Below, one piece after another: positions 52,114 through 61,387 of a stretch of 64,000 nt of DNA. Position numbers and translations under genes: made by a program. Within the stretch, counting starts at the first letter, position 1; every line of letters starts with the position of its first letter. Below the pieces are notes generated by a model. It made no database searches. It was not told the DNA's origin and saw nothing but the letters and a program-made list of their open reading frames with translations. The stretch is from Bacillota bacterium (GTDB lineage: Bacteria > Bacillota > Clostridia > Lachnospirales > Cellulosilyticaceae): assembly GCA_023436395.1 (NCBI GenBank), contig JAEZJJ010000033.1, positions 62,001 to 126,000 on the forward strand, written 5' to 3'.

Positions 52114-53622
52114 ATGAAGGTAGCAGAGATTTTTGGAGATTATATGGTGATTCAAAGAGAAAAGCCTTTTGTGATTTGGGGAAAAGGTGAAGAAGGTACT
52201 ACTATTGCTGTTACAATTGGAGAGCATAGAGGAGAAAGTAGGGTTCAGGAGGGAAAGTGGTGTGTGACCCTACCACCTATGAAGGCTACTTTTGAAACTG
52301 AGATTGAAATTAACACAGTAGAAAGTCAAGAAGAAACATATAAGATTAGAAATGTGGCCATAGGGGAAGTTTGGCTTGCTGGTGGTCAGTCTAATATGGA
52401 ATATTTTTTGCGCTATGACCATGAATGGGAAAAGACAAAAGAAAAAAATTTTAATCCAGCTATTCGTATGTATAATTGCAAACGCTTAGCCTATAAGAAT
52501 CAGCAAAAAGATGTTTCAGATAGTGGGTATTGGTTTGATGAAAGAAGTATAGCGTGGGAAACCTTTTCCGCCCCAGGGTATCACTTTGCTTGTGTACTAC
52601 AAGAAAGTTTACAAGTGCCTATTGGGATTATTGGCTGTAATTGGGGTGGTTCTACAGCGGCCACTTGGTTAGATACAGATTATTTAAGAACACCAGAGTT
52701 AAAGGTGTATTTAGAAGAATACGAGGAAGCTTATAGTGCTTACAGTAAAGAAGCTTATCTAGAAGCAGTAAAAAAAGCAGAAGCACTACATCTTTCGGCG
52801 GAAAGAGAACTAGAATGGCAACAAATGATGTATGGCCTTACTTGGGAAGAACAACTGGTTTGGATGGAAGAACATAAAGGTGAACCAGTAGAGCCTATAG
52901 GACCACTCTATTTTAATCGTCCAGGTGGACTTTATGAAATGATGTTACAAAAAATAATACCTTATGCAATAAAGGGGGTTATCTGGTATCAAGGTGAAAC
53001 AGATACGGGGCATCCTTTGGTGTATGATCAGTTATTTAGTCGTATGATTGCATGTTGGCGAAGAGATTGGCAAGATGAAATTCCTTTCTTATTTGTACAG
53101 CTTGCACCTTTTAAAAGATGGTTAGAATGTACTGGCGGAGGGTATGCAGAACTCAGAGATAGTCAACAACGCGTAGCAGATACGGTTTCTAAGGCCTATA
53201 TGATCTCCATTATGGATTTAGGAATGGCAGATGATATTCACCCTAAAAAGAAAAAAGAAGTGGGTGAAAGACTTGCTTTATTAGCTAAAGGAAAAGTATA
53301 TGGGGAGAAAATACTTTGTGAATCCCCAAGAATCAATCAAATCAAAAGAGAAAAAGACCACCTTATTTTAGAGTGCTTAAATTGTGGTGAGGGACTAAGG
53401 AAAGATAATGAAGATTTTTCAGCCTTACAAGTTCTAGTAAAAGGGATAGATGTTCAGTTACGTGCTATATATCTACAAAAAGATAGTATTATCATTGAAT
53501 TGCCAGAAGTAATAGAGGGGCCTATAGAAGTACGATATGCTTTTGGAGACTTTGTGGAAGTAGACATTTATAATAGTGCCGGATTGCCACTATGTCCTTA
53601 TCGTAAATTATTAACTGAATAA
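52114..53622 (+). CDS. Sialate-O-acetylesterase-like carbohydrate esterase (SGNH type)
   Basis: Protein of 502 residues without a signal peptide. GEVWLAGGQSNMEY holds the Ser nucleophile, GVIWYQGETD is the oxyanion/second block, and DIHPKKKKEVGERLALLA carries the catalytic Asp and His. Proteins of this family remove O-acetyl groups from sialic acid or from xylan and related hemicelluloses. Its place between a GH3 gene and another esterase favours plant acetyl-xylan or similar sugars. It follows the GH3 gene by 27 bases. Confidence 0.9.
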   Translation: MKVAEIFGDYMVIQREKPFVIWGKGEEGTTIAVTIGEHRGESRVQEGKWCVTLPPMKATFETEIEINTVESQEETYKIRNVAIGEVWLAGGQSNMEYFLRYDHEWEKTKEKNFNPAIRMYNCKRLAYKNQQKDVSDSGYWFDERSIAWETFSAPGYHFACVLQESLQVPIGIIGCNWGGSTAATWLDTDYLRTPELKVYLEEYEEAYSAYSKEAYLEAVKKAEALHLSAERELEWQQMMYGLTWEEQLVWMEEHKGEPVEPIGPLYFNRPGGLYEMMLQKIIPYAIKGVIWYQGETDTGHPLVYDQLFSRMIACWRRDWQDEIPFLFVQLAPFKRWLECTGGGYAELRDSQQRVADTVSKAYMISIMDLGMADDIHPKKKKEVGERLALLAKGKVYGEKILCESPRINQIKREKDHLILECLNCGEGLRKDNEDFSALQVLVKGIDVQLRAIYLQKDSIIIELPEVIEGPIEVRYAFGDFVEVDIYNSAGLPLCPYRKLLTE

Positions 53623-53634
53623 GGAGAATATGAG

Positions 53635-54045
53635 ATGTGGTTAGAAGCAGAAGAAATAATGAAGATTAAGGTAAAGTGTAGTGAAGCTTTAACTGTGGGT
53701 GATGGAGGTTCTGGACACTTGAATGTTATTCCCATTATAGGAGGAATTGTGACTGGTAAGTATCATGGTATTGTTGTTCCAGGAGGAGCAGACTGGAGCA
53801 CGATAAGATGTAATGGAGCCCATGCTTTTGCAAAATATTTACTTCAGATGGAAAATGGTGAGTACATAGCCATTGAGAATGCAGGGGTCCTAAATAAAGA
53901 CTCTGCCATAATACGTACAAGTCCTAAGTTTTATGCAAACGACGCAGGAAACTATAGGGAACTCAATAAAGGCGTCTATGTGGCAAGTCTAGAAACAGAA
54001 GTAGAAGGCTATACGGTTGTTATTCGTGTTTATAGAATGAGGTAA
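53635..54045 (+). CDS. DUF3237-family protein
   Basis: Protein of 136 residues with the UPF0311/DUF3237 pattern: GGIVTGKYHGIVVPGGADW in the middle and a closing YVASLETEVEGYTVVIRVYR. The structure is expected to be a small beta-barrel. The function is unknown; members are often found beside sugar-degradation genes, as here. AAGGAG lies eight bases before the ATG, and the next gene begins four bases after its stop. Confidence 0.8.
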   Translation: MWLEAEEIMKIKVKCSEALTVGDGGSGHLNVIPIIGGIVTGKYHGIVVPGGADWSTIRCNGAHAFAKYLLQMENGEYIAIENAGVLNKDSAIIRTSPKFYANDAGNYRELNKGVYVASLETEVEGYTVVIRVYRMR

Positions 54046-54049
54046 GAAT

Positions 54050-54910
54050 ATGGAAAAAGAAAATATGTATCATCAGATTAAAGCATGGAGACAACATAAT
54101 TTAAAAGAGGTTCCATGTATAAAAGGTGAAGAAATGAGGATTAGTATTAAAGAACAAGAAGTAAAAATGCTTGTTTATAAAGCTAAGAAAAATGCACCAC
54201 TTTATATTAATCTTCATGGAGGCGGTTTTGTAATGGGACAGCCAGAAGATGATGACTTATTTTGTGAAAAGGTTAATAAAGAATTAGGTATCCATGTGTT
54301 TAATATAGAGTATCCTTTGGCGCCAGAATATCCTTTTCCAAAAGATAAAGAGACTGTTTATGAGGTGATTAAGTATATTACAGAACATGCAAAAGAATTA
54401 GGTGTTGATTGTAATAGAATGTTAATAGGAGGACATAGTGCAGGTGCTAATATTGCAACTGCAATTTGCTTGATGGCTAAGGAAAGAAAAGAGTTCTCCT
54501 TTTTATTACAGGTTTTAGATTACCCACCTTTGGATTTAGCAACCCCACCAGAAGATAAGTTTTGGATAGAAGGAGCTATTGAGTGTCGCATTGCAAAGAT
54601 TTTTAATACAGCTTACAGAAAAGAAGAAGAGGCAAGACAAAGTCTATGTTCTCCTTTGTTTGCAACAGATGAAGAATTAAAGGGACTTCCTGATACCTTA
54701 CTTATTACTTGTGAGTACGATTCATTAAGAGAAGAGGGAGAATCTTATGTGAAGCGACTGATGCAAGCAGGAGTAGAGGTAACAGGTAAAAGATTTTTAG
54801 ATAGGTATCATGGTTTTTCAATGAGGGATAATGAAAACGGAAGAGAGGCTATGGCGTATATGATTCGCTATATGAAATCAAAGCTTATAGAGAATGGTGT
54901 ACTAATATAA
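54050..54910 (+). CDS. Alpha/beta-hydrolase esterase (HSL/GDXG family)
   Basis: Protein of 286 residues, cytoplasmic. The oxyanion motif HGGGFVMG, nucleophile elbow GGHSAGANIA, acid in CEYDSLREEGE and His in YHGFSM give a complete hormone-sensitive-lipase-like esterase. It probably removes acetyl or aromatic esters from imported oligosaccharides. It is the last gene of the four-gene cluster; a terminator follows. Confidence 0.9.
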   Translation: MEKENMYHQIKAWRQHNLKEVPCIKGEEMRISIKEQEVKMLVYKAKKNAPLYINLHGGGFVMGQPEDDDLFCEKVNKELGIHVFNIEYPLAPEYPFPKDKETVYEVIKYITEHAKELGVDCNRMLIGGHSAGANIATAICLMAKERKEFSFLLQVLDYPPLDLATPPEDKFWIEGAIECRIAKIFNTAYRKEEEARQSLCSPLFATDEELKGLPDTLLITCEYDSLREEGESYVKRLMQAGVEVTGKRFLDRYHGFSMRDNENGREAMAYMIRYMKSKLIENGVLI

Positions 54911-54981
54911 ATTTAAAATTGAAAAACTAAAATAGTTAATAGATATATTGAGAATGAGATTTTAAAAGTATTGAAAATAAG

Positions 54982-55037
54982 ACACTCTATGAGAATGTTT
55001 TGAAGAAGTGTATTCAAACTAGCATAGAGTGTTTTTT
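54982..55037 (+). terminator. Terminator of the glycosidase/esterase cluster
   Basis: ACACTCTATG pairs with CATAGAGTGT with an inner small stem, followed by TTTTTTG. The 250 bases after it hold only a promoter. Confidence 0.8.
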
Positions 55038-55205
55038 GTATCTGGTATTTTTTTGAATTTTATTTAAAACCGTCCTTCATTTTAAAAAGAAATAAATGAA
55101 GGGTAAGAAACCTGGAATGGTGTAATGCATACTTAGAAGCATATAAATGATAAAAATATATAAAAAATAAACAAAATTTATTAAAAATTTGCAAGAATTA
55201 AAGTA

Positions 55206-55241
55206 TTGACTTGCAAAAAAGTTGAAACCGTGTATTATAAT
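55206..55241 (+). promoter_or_regulatory. Candidate promoter of the aminotransferase gene
   Basis: TATAAT at 55236-55241 is clear (also readable as TATTAT at 55233). The -35 could be TTGCAA at 55211 or TTGACT at 55206; the spacing is not ideal for the second. Confidence 0.45.
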
Positions 55242-55297
55242 ATTAAGAAATAAACGAATTACTATTTATATAAGCTCGAGTTAAGGGGGATATGAAA

Positions 55298-56572
55298 ATG
55301 TTAGATTTTACAAAATGTTCAGTGGACCAATTAATGAATGAAAAACAGTTGCTTGAAAAAGCATATGCTGATTATGTGGGACAGAAATTGAAATTAGATA
55401 TGTCTAGAGGGAAACCTGCAAGTACGCAACTAGACCATAATAATGATATTTTAGGGACTCTTGAAACTTATACAACTGAAGATGGTACAGATGCCAGAAA
55501 CTATGGGGTATTAGATGGTTTAAGTGAAACCAAAAGGCTTTTTTCAGAACTCCTTAATATTGCACCAGATCAAATGATTATTGGTGGAAATTCAAGTCTT
55601 AATTTAATGTATGATGCAATGTGTCGCCTCTTTTTATTTGGAACAGAAGGTCAAGTGCCATGGTGCAAACTGGATAAAGTGAAATTCCTCTGTCCAAGTC
55701 CAGGATATGATAGACATTTTGCAATCTGTGAAGATTTAGGGATGGAAATGATTACAGTGCCTATGAAGGCAGATGGCCCAGATATGGATTATATTGAGGG
55801 ACTTGTAAAAGAAGATGCAAGCATTAAAGGTATTTGGTGTGTTCCACTTTACTCAAATCCTCAAGGTATTTGCTATAGCGATGAAGTAGTAGAGCGTTTA
55901 GCCAATATGGAAACAGCAGCAAAAGACTTTAGAATCTTTTGGGATAATGCCTATGGTGTACATCATATCTATGATGAAGTAAAATTGAAAGATATTTTAG
56001 AAGCTAGCCGAGTAGCTGGCAATGAGAATCGCGTACTTTATTTCTTCTCTACTTCTAAAATCACTTTCCCAGGTGCAGGTGTAGCTTTAGTAGCATCAAG
56101 CCTAAATAATATTGCAGAAATTAAAAAGCATATGACAGTACAGACGATTGGTCATGATAAACTCAACCAACTTCGTACAGTTAATTACTTTAAAAATGCT
56201 GAAGGTATACGTGAGCATATGAAAAAGTTAGCTGACGAATTAAGACCAAAGTTTGAGATTGTTTTAAATACTCTTGAAAAAGAATTAGCAGGAACAGGAC
56301 TTCTTTCTTGGGTGAAACCACAAGGTGGTTATTTTGTGGCAGTAGACACCTTACCAAATTGTGCTAAAGAAACAGTAAGACTGGCTAAAGAAGCAGGGGT
56401 TGTATTAACAGGTGCAGGTGCAACTTTCCCATATCAAAATGATCCAAAGGATCAAAATATTCGTATTGCACCAACTTATCCAACTGTAGAAGAACTGCAA
56501 ACAGCAATGAACCTTTTCTGTGTGTGCGTGAAATTAGCTGGGGTTAATGAATTATTAAGACAAAATAAATAG
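55298..56572 (+). CDS. MocR-type aminotransferase (probably aspartate aminotransferase, subgroup 1c)
   Basis: PLP-dependent fold-type I enzyme of 424 residues. LKLDMSRGKPAS opens the domain, NYGVLDGL and GGNSSLNLMYDAM bind cofactor and substrate, NPQGICYS and FWDNAYGVHH hold the PLP Asn/Asp region, and the Schiff-base Lys is in FFSTSKITFPGAG. The form fits the Aminotran_MocR family, shown in other bacteria to be aspartate aminotransferases. The ATG at 55298 is preferred since AAGGGGG lies eight bases upstream. Single gene with a terminator. Confidence 0.88.
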   Translation: MLDFTKCSVDQLMNEKQLLEKAYADYVGQKLKLDMSRGKPASTQLDHNNDILGTLETYTTEDGTDARNYGVLDGLSETKRLFSELLNIAPDQMIIGGNSSLNLMYDAMCRLFLFGTEGQVPWCKLDKVKFLCPSPGYDRHFAICEDLGMEMITVPMKADGPDMDYIEGLVKEDASIKGIWCVPLYSNPQGICYSDEVVERLANMETAAKDFRIFWDNAYGVHHIYDEVKLKDILEASRVAGNENRVLYFFSTSKITFPGAGVALVASSLNNIAEIKKHMTVQTIGHDKLNQLRTVNYFKNAEGIREHMKKLADELRPKFEIVLNTLEKELAGTGLLSWVKPQGGYFVAVDTLPNCAKETVRLAKEAGVVLTGAGATFPYQNDPKDQNIRIAPTYPTVEELQTAMNLFCVCVKLAGVNELLRQNK

Positions 56573-56600
56573 TAATGCATCTCAAAGGTTTCATTTCATT

Positions 56601-56649
56601 AAAGGGGATATACTATAAAACGAGTAGGATTTATAGTATATCCCTTTCT
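56601..56649 (+). terminator. Terminator after the aminotransferase gene
   Basis: AAAGGGGATATACTATAAA pairs with TTTATAGTATATCCCTTT around a short loop. Confidence 0.85.
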
Positions 56650-56683
56650 GCAACTTAAAATCCTATATTGTAAACTTTATCTG

Positions 56684-56692
56684 TGCTATAAT
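56684..56692 (+). promoter_or_regulatory. Extended -10 promoter of dnaE
   Basis: TGCTATAAT (TGn-type extended -10; TATAAT at 56687-56692) lies 34 bases before dnaE. The -35 region is weak, which fits an extended -10 promoter. Confidence 0.5.
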
Positions 56693-56725
56693 GAGGGAAT
56701 AAAAGAGAAAGGAGTTAAGTAGGTG

Positions 56726-59700
56726 ATGATAACAAATTTTACCCATCTTCATGTGCATACTGAGTATAGTTTACTAGATGGTTCTGCAAAAATTAAACAT
56801 TTACTAGATCGTACCAAGGAACTTGGGATGAAAAGTATAGCTATTACAGATCATGGCGTGATGTTTGGGGCAATAGATTTTTATAAAGCTGCAAAGGAAA
56901 GAGACATTAAGCCCATTATAGGATGTGAAGTCTACTTAGCTGCGCGAACACGTTTTGATAAAGAACCTATAGATGCGAGATCGTATCATTTGGTTTTATT
57001 AGCTGAAAATAATACAGGATACCAAAATTTAATCAAGATGGTATCTAGTGGATTTATAGAAGGGTTTTATAGAAGACCTCGTATTGATATGGACCTATTA
57101 AAAGCTAATCATGAAGGCATTATTGCATTAGGAGCATGTCTAGCAGGACCCATTAGCAGAAGATTACTTCATAATAGTTATGAAGAGGCTAAAGCGGCCG
57201 CCCTTGAATTAGAAGAGGTGATGGGAAAAGGTAACTTTTTCTTAGAAATTCAAGATCATGGCATAAAGGAACAGCAAAAGGTGAATCAACTGACCTTGCG
57301 TTTAGCAGAAGAGACAGGCATTCCATTGGTAGTTACTAATGATGTCCATTATATTAAGGATGAAGATGCTAATCCTCATGAGGTACTACTTTGTATTCAA
57401 ACGGGGAAGACCATGGAAGATGAAGATCGTATGGTCTATGAAGGTGGTCAGTTTTATTTAAAGAGTCCAAGTGAAATGGAAGCTCTTTTCCCTTATGCTT
57501 TAGAGGCGTTAGAAAATACGAATAAAATTGCAGAGCGGTGTCATGTCGATTTTACCTTCCATGAATTAAAATTACCAAAGTTTGATGTCCCAGAAGGTAA
57601 AACAGCAGAAGCATTTTTACGAGAACTCTGTTATAAAGGGCTTCAGAAGCGATATGAAACGATTACACCTGAACTTGAAGAAAGACTGGAGTATGAATTA
57701 GGGATTATTATACAAATGGGATTTGTTGACTACTTCTTAATTGTAGGGGACTTTATTAAATATGCCAAGGATCATGATATTCCAGTAGGGCCAGGACGTG
57801 GTTCGGCAGCAGGGAGTATAGTCGCTTATACTTTAGATATTACAAATATTGATCCTATTAAGTATCAATTACTTTTTGAACGGTTCTTAAATCCAGAACG
57901 TGTCAGCATGCCTGATATCGATATTGACTTCTGCTATGAAAGAAGACAAGAGGTTATTGAGTATGTAATTCAAAAATATGGTGCTGACCGAGTGGCTCAA
58001 ATTGTAACCTTTGGAACCTTAGCTGCACGTGCAGTTATTAGAGATGTAGGACGTGCTATTAATATGCCTTATGCCGATGTGGATAAGGTGGCTAAGATGA
58101 TTCCAAATGAGTTAAAAATTACTATTAAAAAAGCATTAGAAATGAATGGAGAACTAAGAGAACTCTATAATAATCATGAGCAAATTAAATATTTACTTGA
58201 TACTTCTATGAAGTTAGAGGGATTACCACGTCACTCTTCAATGCATGCAGCAGGCGTTGTTATTTCTAATAAACCTGTTGTAGAGTATGTGCCACTAAAT
58301 GCTAGTGAAGGGGTTGTAACTACTCAATTTCCTATGACAACCTTAGAAGAGTTAGGCTTATTAAAAATGGACTTCTTAGGTTTAAGAACTTTAACTGTTA
58401 TTGATAATGCGGTGAAGTTAATAAAGAAGAATCATGGTATTGATATAGATATTGAAAAGATTGATGATCATGACCCTAAGGTGTATGAACTTATTGCATC
58501 TGGTAATACAGAAGGAATTTTCCAGTTAGAAAGTGCAGGAATGAAAAACTTTATGAAGGAGCTTGCACCAACTTGTCTGGAAGATATTATTGCAGGTGTT
58601 TCTTTATATCGTCCAGGGCCTATGGATTTCATTCCTAAATATGTGGAAGGTAAAAGGGATGCAGATAGTATTACCTATACCCATCCAGCTTTAGAACCTA
58701 TTTTACAAAATACCTATGGCTGTATTGTTTATCAAGAACAAGTTATGCAAATTGTAAGAGATTTAGCAGGATATAGCTTAGGAAGAAGTGACCTTCTTAG
58801 ACGTGCCATGGGTAAGAAAAAAATAGATGTGATGAATAAAGAGCGAGAGATTTTCCTAAATGGGGATGGAGATTCTGTGCCAGGTTGTATTAAAAATGGA
58901 ATACCAGCAGATATAGCCAATAAGATATTTGATGAGATGGTAGATTTTGCAAAGTATGCCTTTAATAAATCTCATGCAGCAGCCTATGCTGTTGTTGCCT
59001 ATCAAACAGCTTATTTAAAAACATATTATAAGGTAGAGTTTATGGCAGCATTAATGACATCAGTGATGGATGTGACCTCTAAAATTACAGGTTATATGGA
59101 AACTTGTAAGCGTATGAATATTAGCGTGCTTTCTCCAGATATTAATGAAGGTCATGCATACTTTGATGCAAAAGGTGACCAAATCATTTATGGCTTAGCA
59201 GCTATTAAGAATGTAGGCAAAAATGTTATTGAACGTATTGTAGAAGAGAGAGAAAAAAATGGTCATTTCAAGAGCCTTACAGACTTTTATAATCGTATGG
59301 AAAGTAAGGATACCAATAAAAGAAGTATTGAAAGTTTGATTCTAGCGGGTGCCTTTGATCAGTTAGGGGGCAAACGAAGTCAGTATATGGCTGTCTACAA
59401 GCAGATTGCTAGTGGCATTAGCTTAAGTCGTAAAAATAATATTCAGGGTCAAATCGATTTATTTGCATTTGGTGGAGAAGAAGTTGTAGAAGATAAGGAT
59501 CATTTGCCAGATATTCCTGAGTTTGATAGTAAAGAACTACTGAATTATGAAAAAGAAGTAATGGGAATTTATTTAAGTGGGCATCCTTTAGATAAGGTAA
59601 GAGGAAACCTAGAGCAATACATTACATTAACAAGTGATGAACTGATAACTTCTCATGAAGATGAAGAAACAGAAGAAAACATTTATGATGGTAAGCGAGT

Positions 59701-60187
59701 AGTAGTAGGTGGTATTTTAATCGAGAAGAAAGTGATTTTTACCAAACAAAATAAAAAAATGGCATTTTTAACGTTAGAGGACATAAGAGGAACAATGGAG
59801 ATTGTTGTTTTTCCAAATTCTTTTGAACAGTTTAGTTGTTTTGCAGAAGATAGTGTATTTGTGATTAAAGGTCGCGTCTCTATTAAAGAAGAAACTAATG
59901 CAGTGATTTTAGCAGAAGAAATAACCACCTTGGAAATGTTAACTCAGCCAAAAGAAGAAAATTACATTATTTTAGAATTAGATGTCACCCAAAGAACAGC
60001 TGAGATGAGAGAACAATTATTACGCATATTCCAAAATTATAAGGGAAAAACTAAAATTATCGTTCAAAATGTGGAGGATGGTATGCAAAAAGCTTTTCCA
60101 TCTAAGTATAATGTACAAATTTGTGATGAGTTTGTAAAAAATATAACAAATTTATTAGGAAAGGACCGAGTGAAAATTAAGAATTAA
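56726..60187 (+). CDS. dnaE: DNA polymerase III alpha subunit (DnaE type)
   Basis: Protein of about 1153 residues. The PHP domain opens with HLHVHTEYSLLDG, the palm carries the catalytic Asp residues in MPDIDIDFCYERR and near GRGSAAGS, followed by YQEQVMQIVRDLAGY, tandem helix-hairpin-helix motifs and an OB domain (KMAFLTLEDIRGTMEIVVFP). It replicates the chromosome with PolC. The start may be GTG at 56723 (8 bases from AAAGGAG) or ATG at 56726 (11 bases). Confidence 0.96.
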   Translation: MITNFTHLHVHTEYSLLDGSAKIKHLLDRTKELGMKSIAITDHGVMFGAIDFYKAAKERDIKPIIGCEVYLAARTRFDKEPIDARSYHLVLLAENNTGYQNLIKMVSSGFIEGFYRRPRIDMDLLKANHEGIIALGACLAGPISRRLLHNSYEEAKAAALELEEVMGKGNFFLEIQDHGIKEQQKVNQLTLRLAEETGIPLVVTNDVHYIKDEDANPHEVLLCIQTGKTMEDEDRMVYEGGQFYLKSPSEMEALFPYALEALENTNKIAERCHVDFTFHELKLPKFDVPEGKTAEAFLRELCYKGLQKRYETITPELEERLEYELGIIIQMGFVDYFLIVGDFIKYAKDHDIPVGPGRGSAAGSIVAYTLDITNIDPIKYQLLFERFLNPERVSMPDIDIDFCYERRQEVIEYVIQKYGADRVAQIVTFGTLAARAVIRDVGRAINMPYADVDKVAKMIPNELKITIKKALEMNGELRELYNNHEQIKYLLDTSMKLEGLPRHSSMHAAGVVISNKPVVEYVPLNASEGVVTTQFPMTTLEELGLLKMDFLGLRTLTVIDNAVKLIKKNHGIDIDIEKIDDHDPKVYELIASGNTEGIFQLESAGMKNFMKELAPTCLEDIIAGVSLYRPGPMDFIPKYVEGKRDADSITYTHPALEPILQNTYGCIVYQEQVMQIVRDLAGYSLGRSDLLRRAMGKKKIDVMNKEREIFLNGDGDSVPGCIKNGIPADIANKIFDEMVDFAKYAFNKSHAAAYAVVAYQTAYLKTYYKVEFMAALMTSVMDVTSKITGYMETCKRMNISVLSPDINEGHAYFDAKGDQIIYGLAAIKNVGKNVIERIVEEREKNGHFKSLTDFYNRMESKDTNKRSIESLILAGAFDQLGGKRSQYMAVYKQIASGISLSRKNNIQGQIDLFAFGGEEVVEDKDHLPDIPEFDSKELLNYEKEVMGIYLSGHPLDKVRGNLEQYITLTSDELITSHEDEETEENIYDGKRVVVGGILIEKKVIFTKQNKKMAFLTLEDIRGTMEIVVFPNSFEQFSCFAEDSVFVIKGRVSIKEETNAVILAEEITTLEMLTQPKEENYIILELDVTQRTAEMREQLLRIFQNYKGKTKIIVQNVEDGMQKAFPSKYNVQICDEFVKNITNLLGKDRVKIKN

Positions 60188-60341
60188 TCAGAATTAATTA
60201 TAAGGTATTGCTATTTAAAGTTCTTTTAAGTAAAATAAAAAAGGTTAGTTGCTTTAATAAAAAAGTCTTTATTCTATATGTAATGAATAGATTACATCAG
60301 AGAGAATGTGAAAATTAAAACAACCATAAGGGGGTTATGAT

Positions 60342-61313
60342 ATGAGCAATAAAATCAGTACAATTGGTGTATTAACTAGTGGTGGTGATGCACCAGGTAT
60401 GAATGCTGCCATCCGTTCAGTAGTACGTGTGGCACATGCACGTGGGATTAAAGTAATGGGTATTAATAAAGGCTATAATGGGTTACTATCAGGAGATGTA
60501 GTAGAATTAACACCAAGAAGTGTATCTGATATTGTACAACGTGGTGGGACTATTCTACAGACAGCACGTTGTCTAGAATTTATCAAAGCTGAAGGTCAAG
60601 CACGTGGGGCTGAAATGTGCAGGGTGTTTGGTATTGATGGTCTCGTTGTCATTGGTGGTGATGGTTCTTTTCAAGGGGCGGAAAAACTTGCAAACTTAGG
60701 TATTAATACAATTGGTATTCCAGGAACAATCGACCTTGATATTGCTTGTACAGAATATACAATTGGTTTTGATACAGCAGTCAATACTGCAATGGATGCT
60801 ATTAATAAAATTCGTGACACTTCAACCTCACATCAAAGATGTTCAATTGTTGAAGTTATGGGAAGAAATGCAGGCTACATTGCTTTATGGTGTGGTATTA
60901 GTTCTGGTGCAGAAATGGTACTTATTCCAGAAAAAGAACGTTTAACAGATGAGCAAATTATTAAAAAGATTCTTGAAAACAAGCAACTAGGTAAGAAAAA
61001 TTGCTTAATTATTGTTGCAGAAGGTGTAGGAGGTTCAGATGCACTTGCTAAGAAAGTAGAACAAGTAACTGGTATTGAAACACGTGCAACTATTTTAGGA
61101 CATCTGCAAAGAGGTGGTTCACCAACTGCAGTAGACCGTTTACATGCTTCTATGATGGGAGCCAAAGCGGTAGATTTACTTTGTGAAGGTAAAGCAAAAC
61201 GTGTCGTAGCTTATGTAAAAGGTGAATATGTAGATTATGACATTAATGAAGCGCTTGCAATGAAAAAGAACATTGATGAATATATGTATCAAGTAAGTGA
61301 ATTACTTGTATAG
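60342..61313 (+). CDS. pfkA: ATP-dependent 6-phosphofructokinase
   Basis: Glycolytic enzyme of 323 residues. VLTSGGDAPGMNAAIRS is the ATP site, VIGGDGSFQGA and GIPGTID carry the Gly residues of ATP-type enzymes, and EVMGRNAGYIAL and LGHLQRGGSP are the usual substrate motifs. The normally near-invariant TIDND reads TIDLD here, with Leu in place of Asn. AAGGGGG precedes the ATG. pyk follows 74 bases later, so the two late-glycolysis genes are probably co-transcribed. Confidence 0.96.
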   Translation: MSNKISTIGVLTSGGDAPGMNAAIRSVVRVAHARGIKVMGINKGYNGLLSGDVVELTPRSVSDIVQRGGTILQTARCLEFIKAEGQARGAEMCRVFGIDGLVVIGGDGSFQGAEKLANLGINTIGIPGTIDLDIACTEYTIGFDTAVNTAMDAINKIRDTSTSHQRCSIVEVMGRNAGYIALWCGISSGAEMVLIPEKERLTDEQIIKKILENKQLGKKNCLIIVAEGVGGSDALAKKVEQVTGIETRATILGHLQRGGSPTAVDRLHASMMGAKAVDLLCEGKAKRVVAYVKGEYVDYDINEALAMKKNIDEYMYQVSELLV

Positions 61314-61387
61314 TAATAGTAGAAAATAGATCGAATAAATAGGTTTTTGTAATACATTAACGATAAATAAAACCAGGGAGGGCAGCA

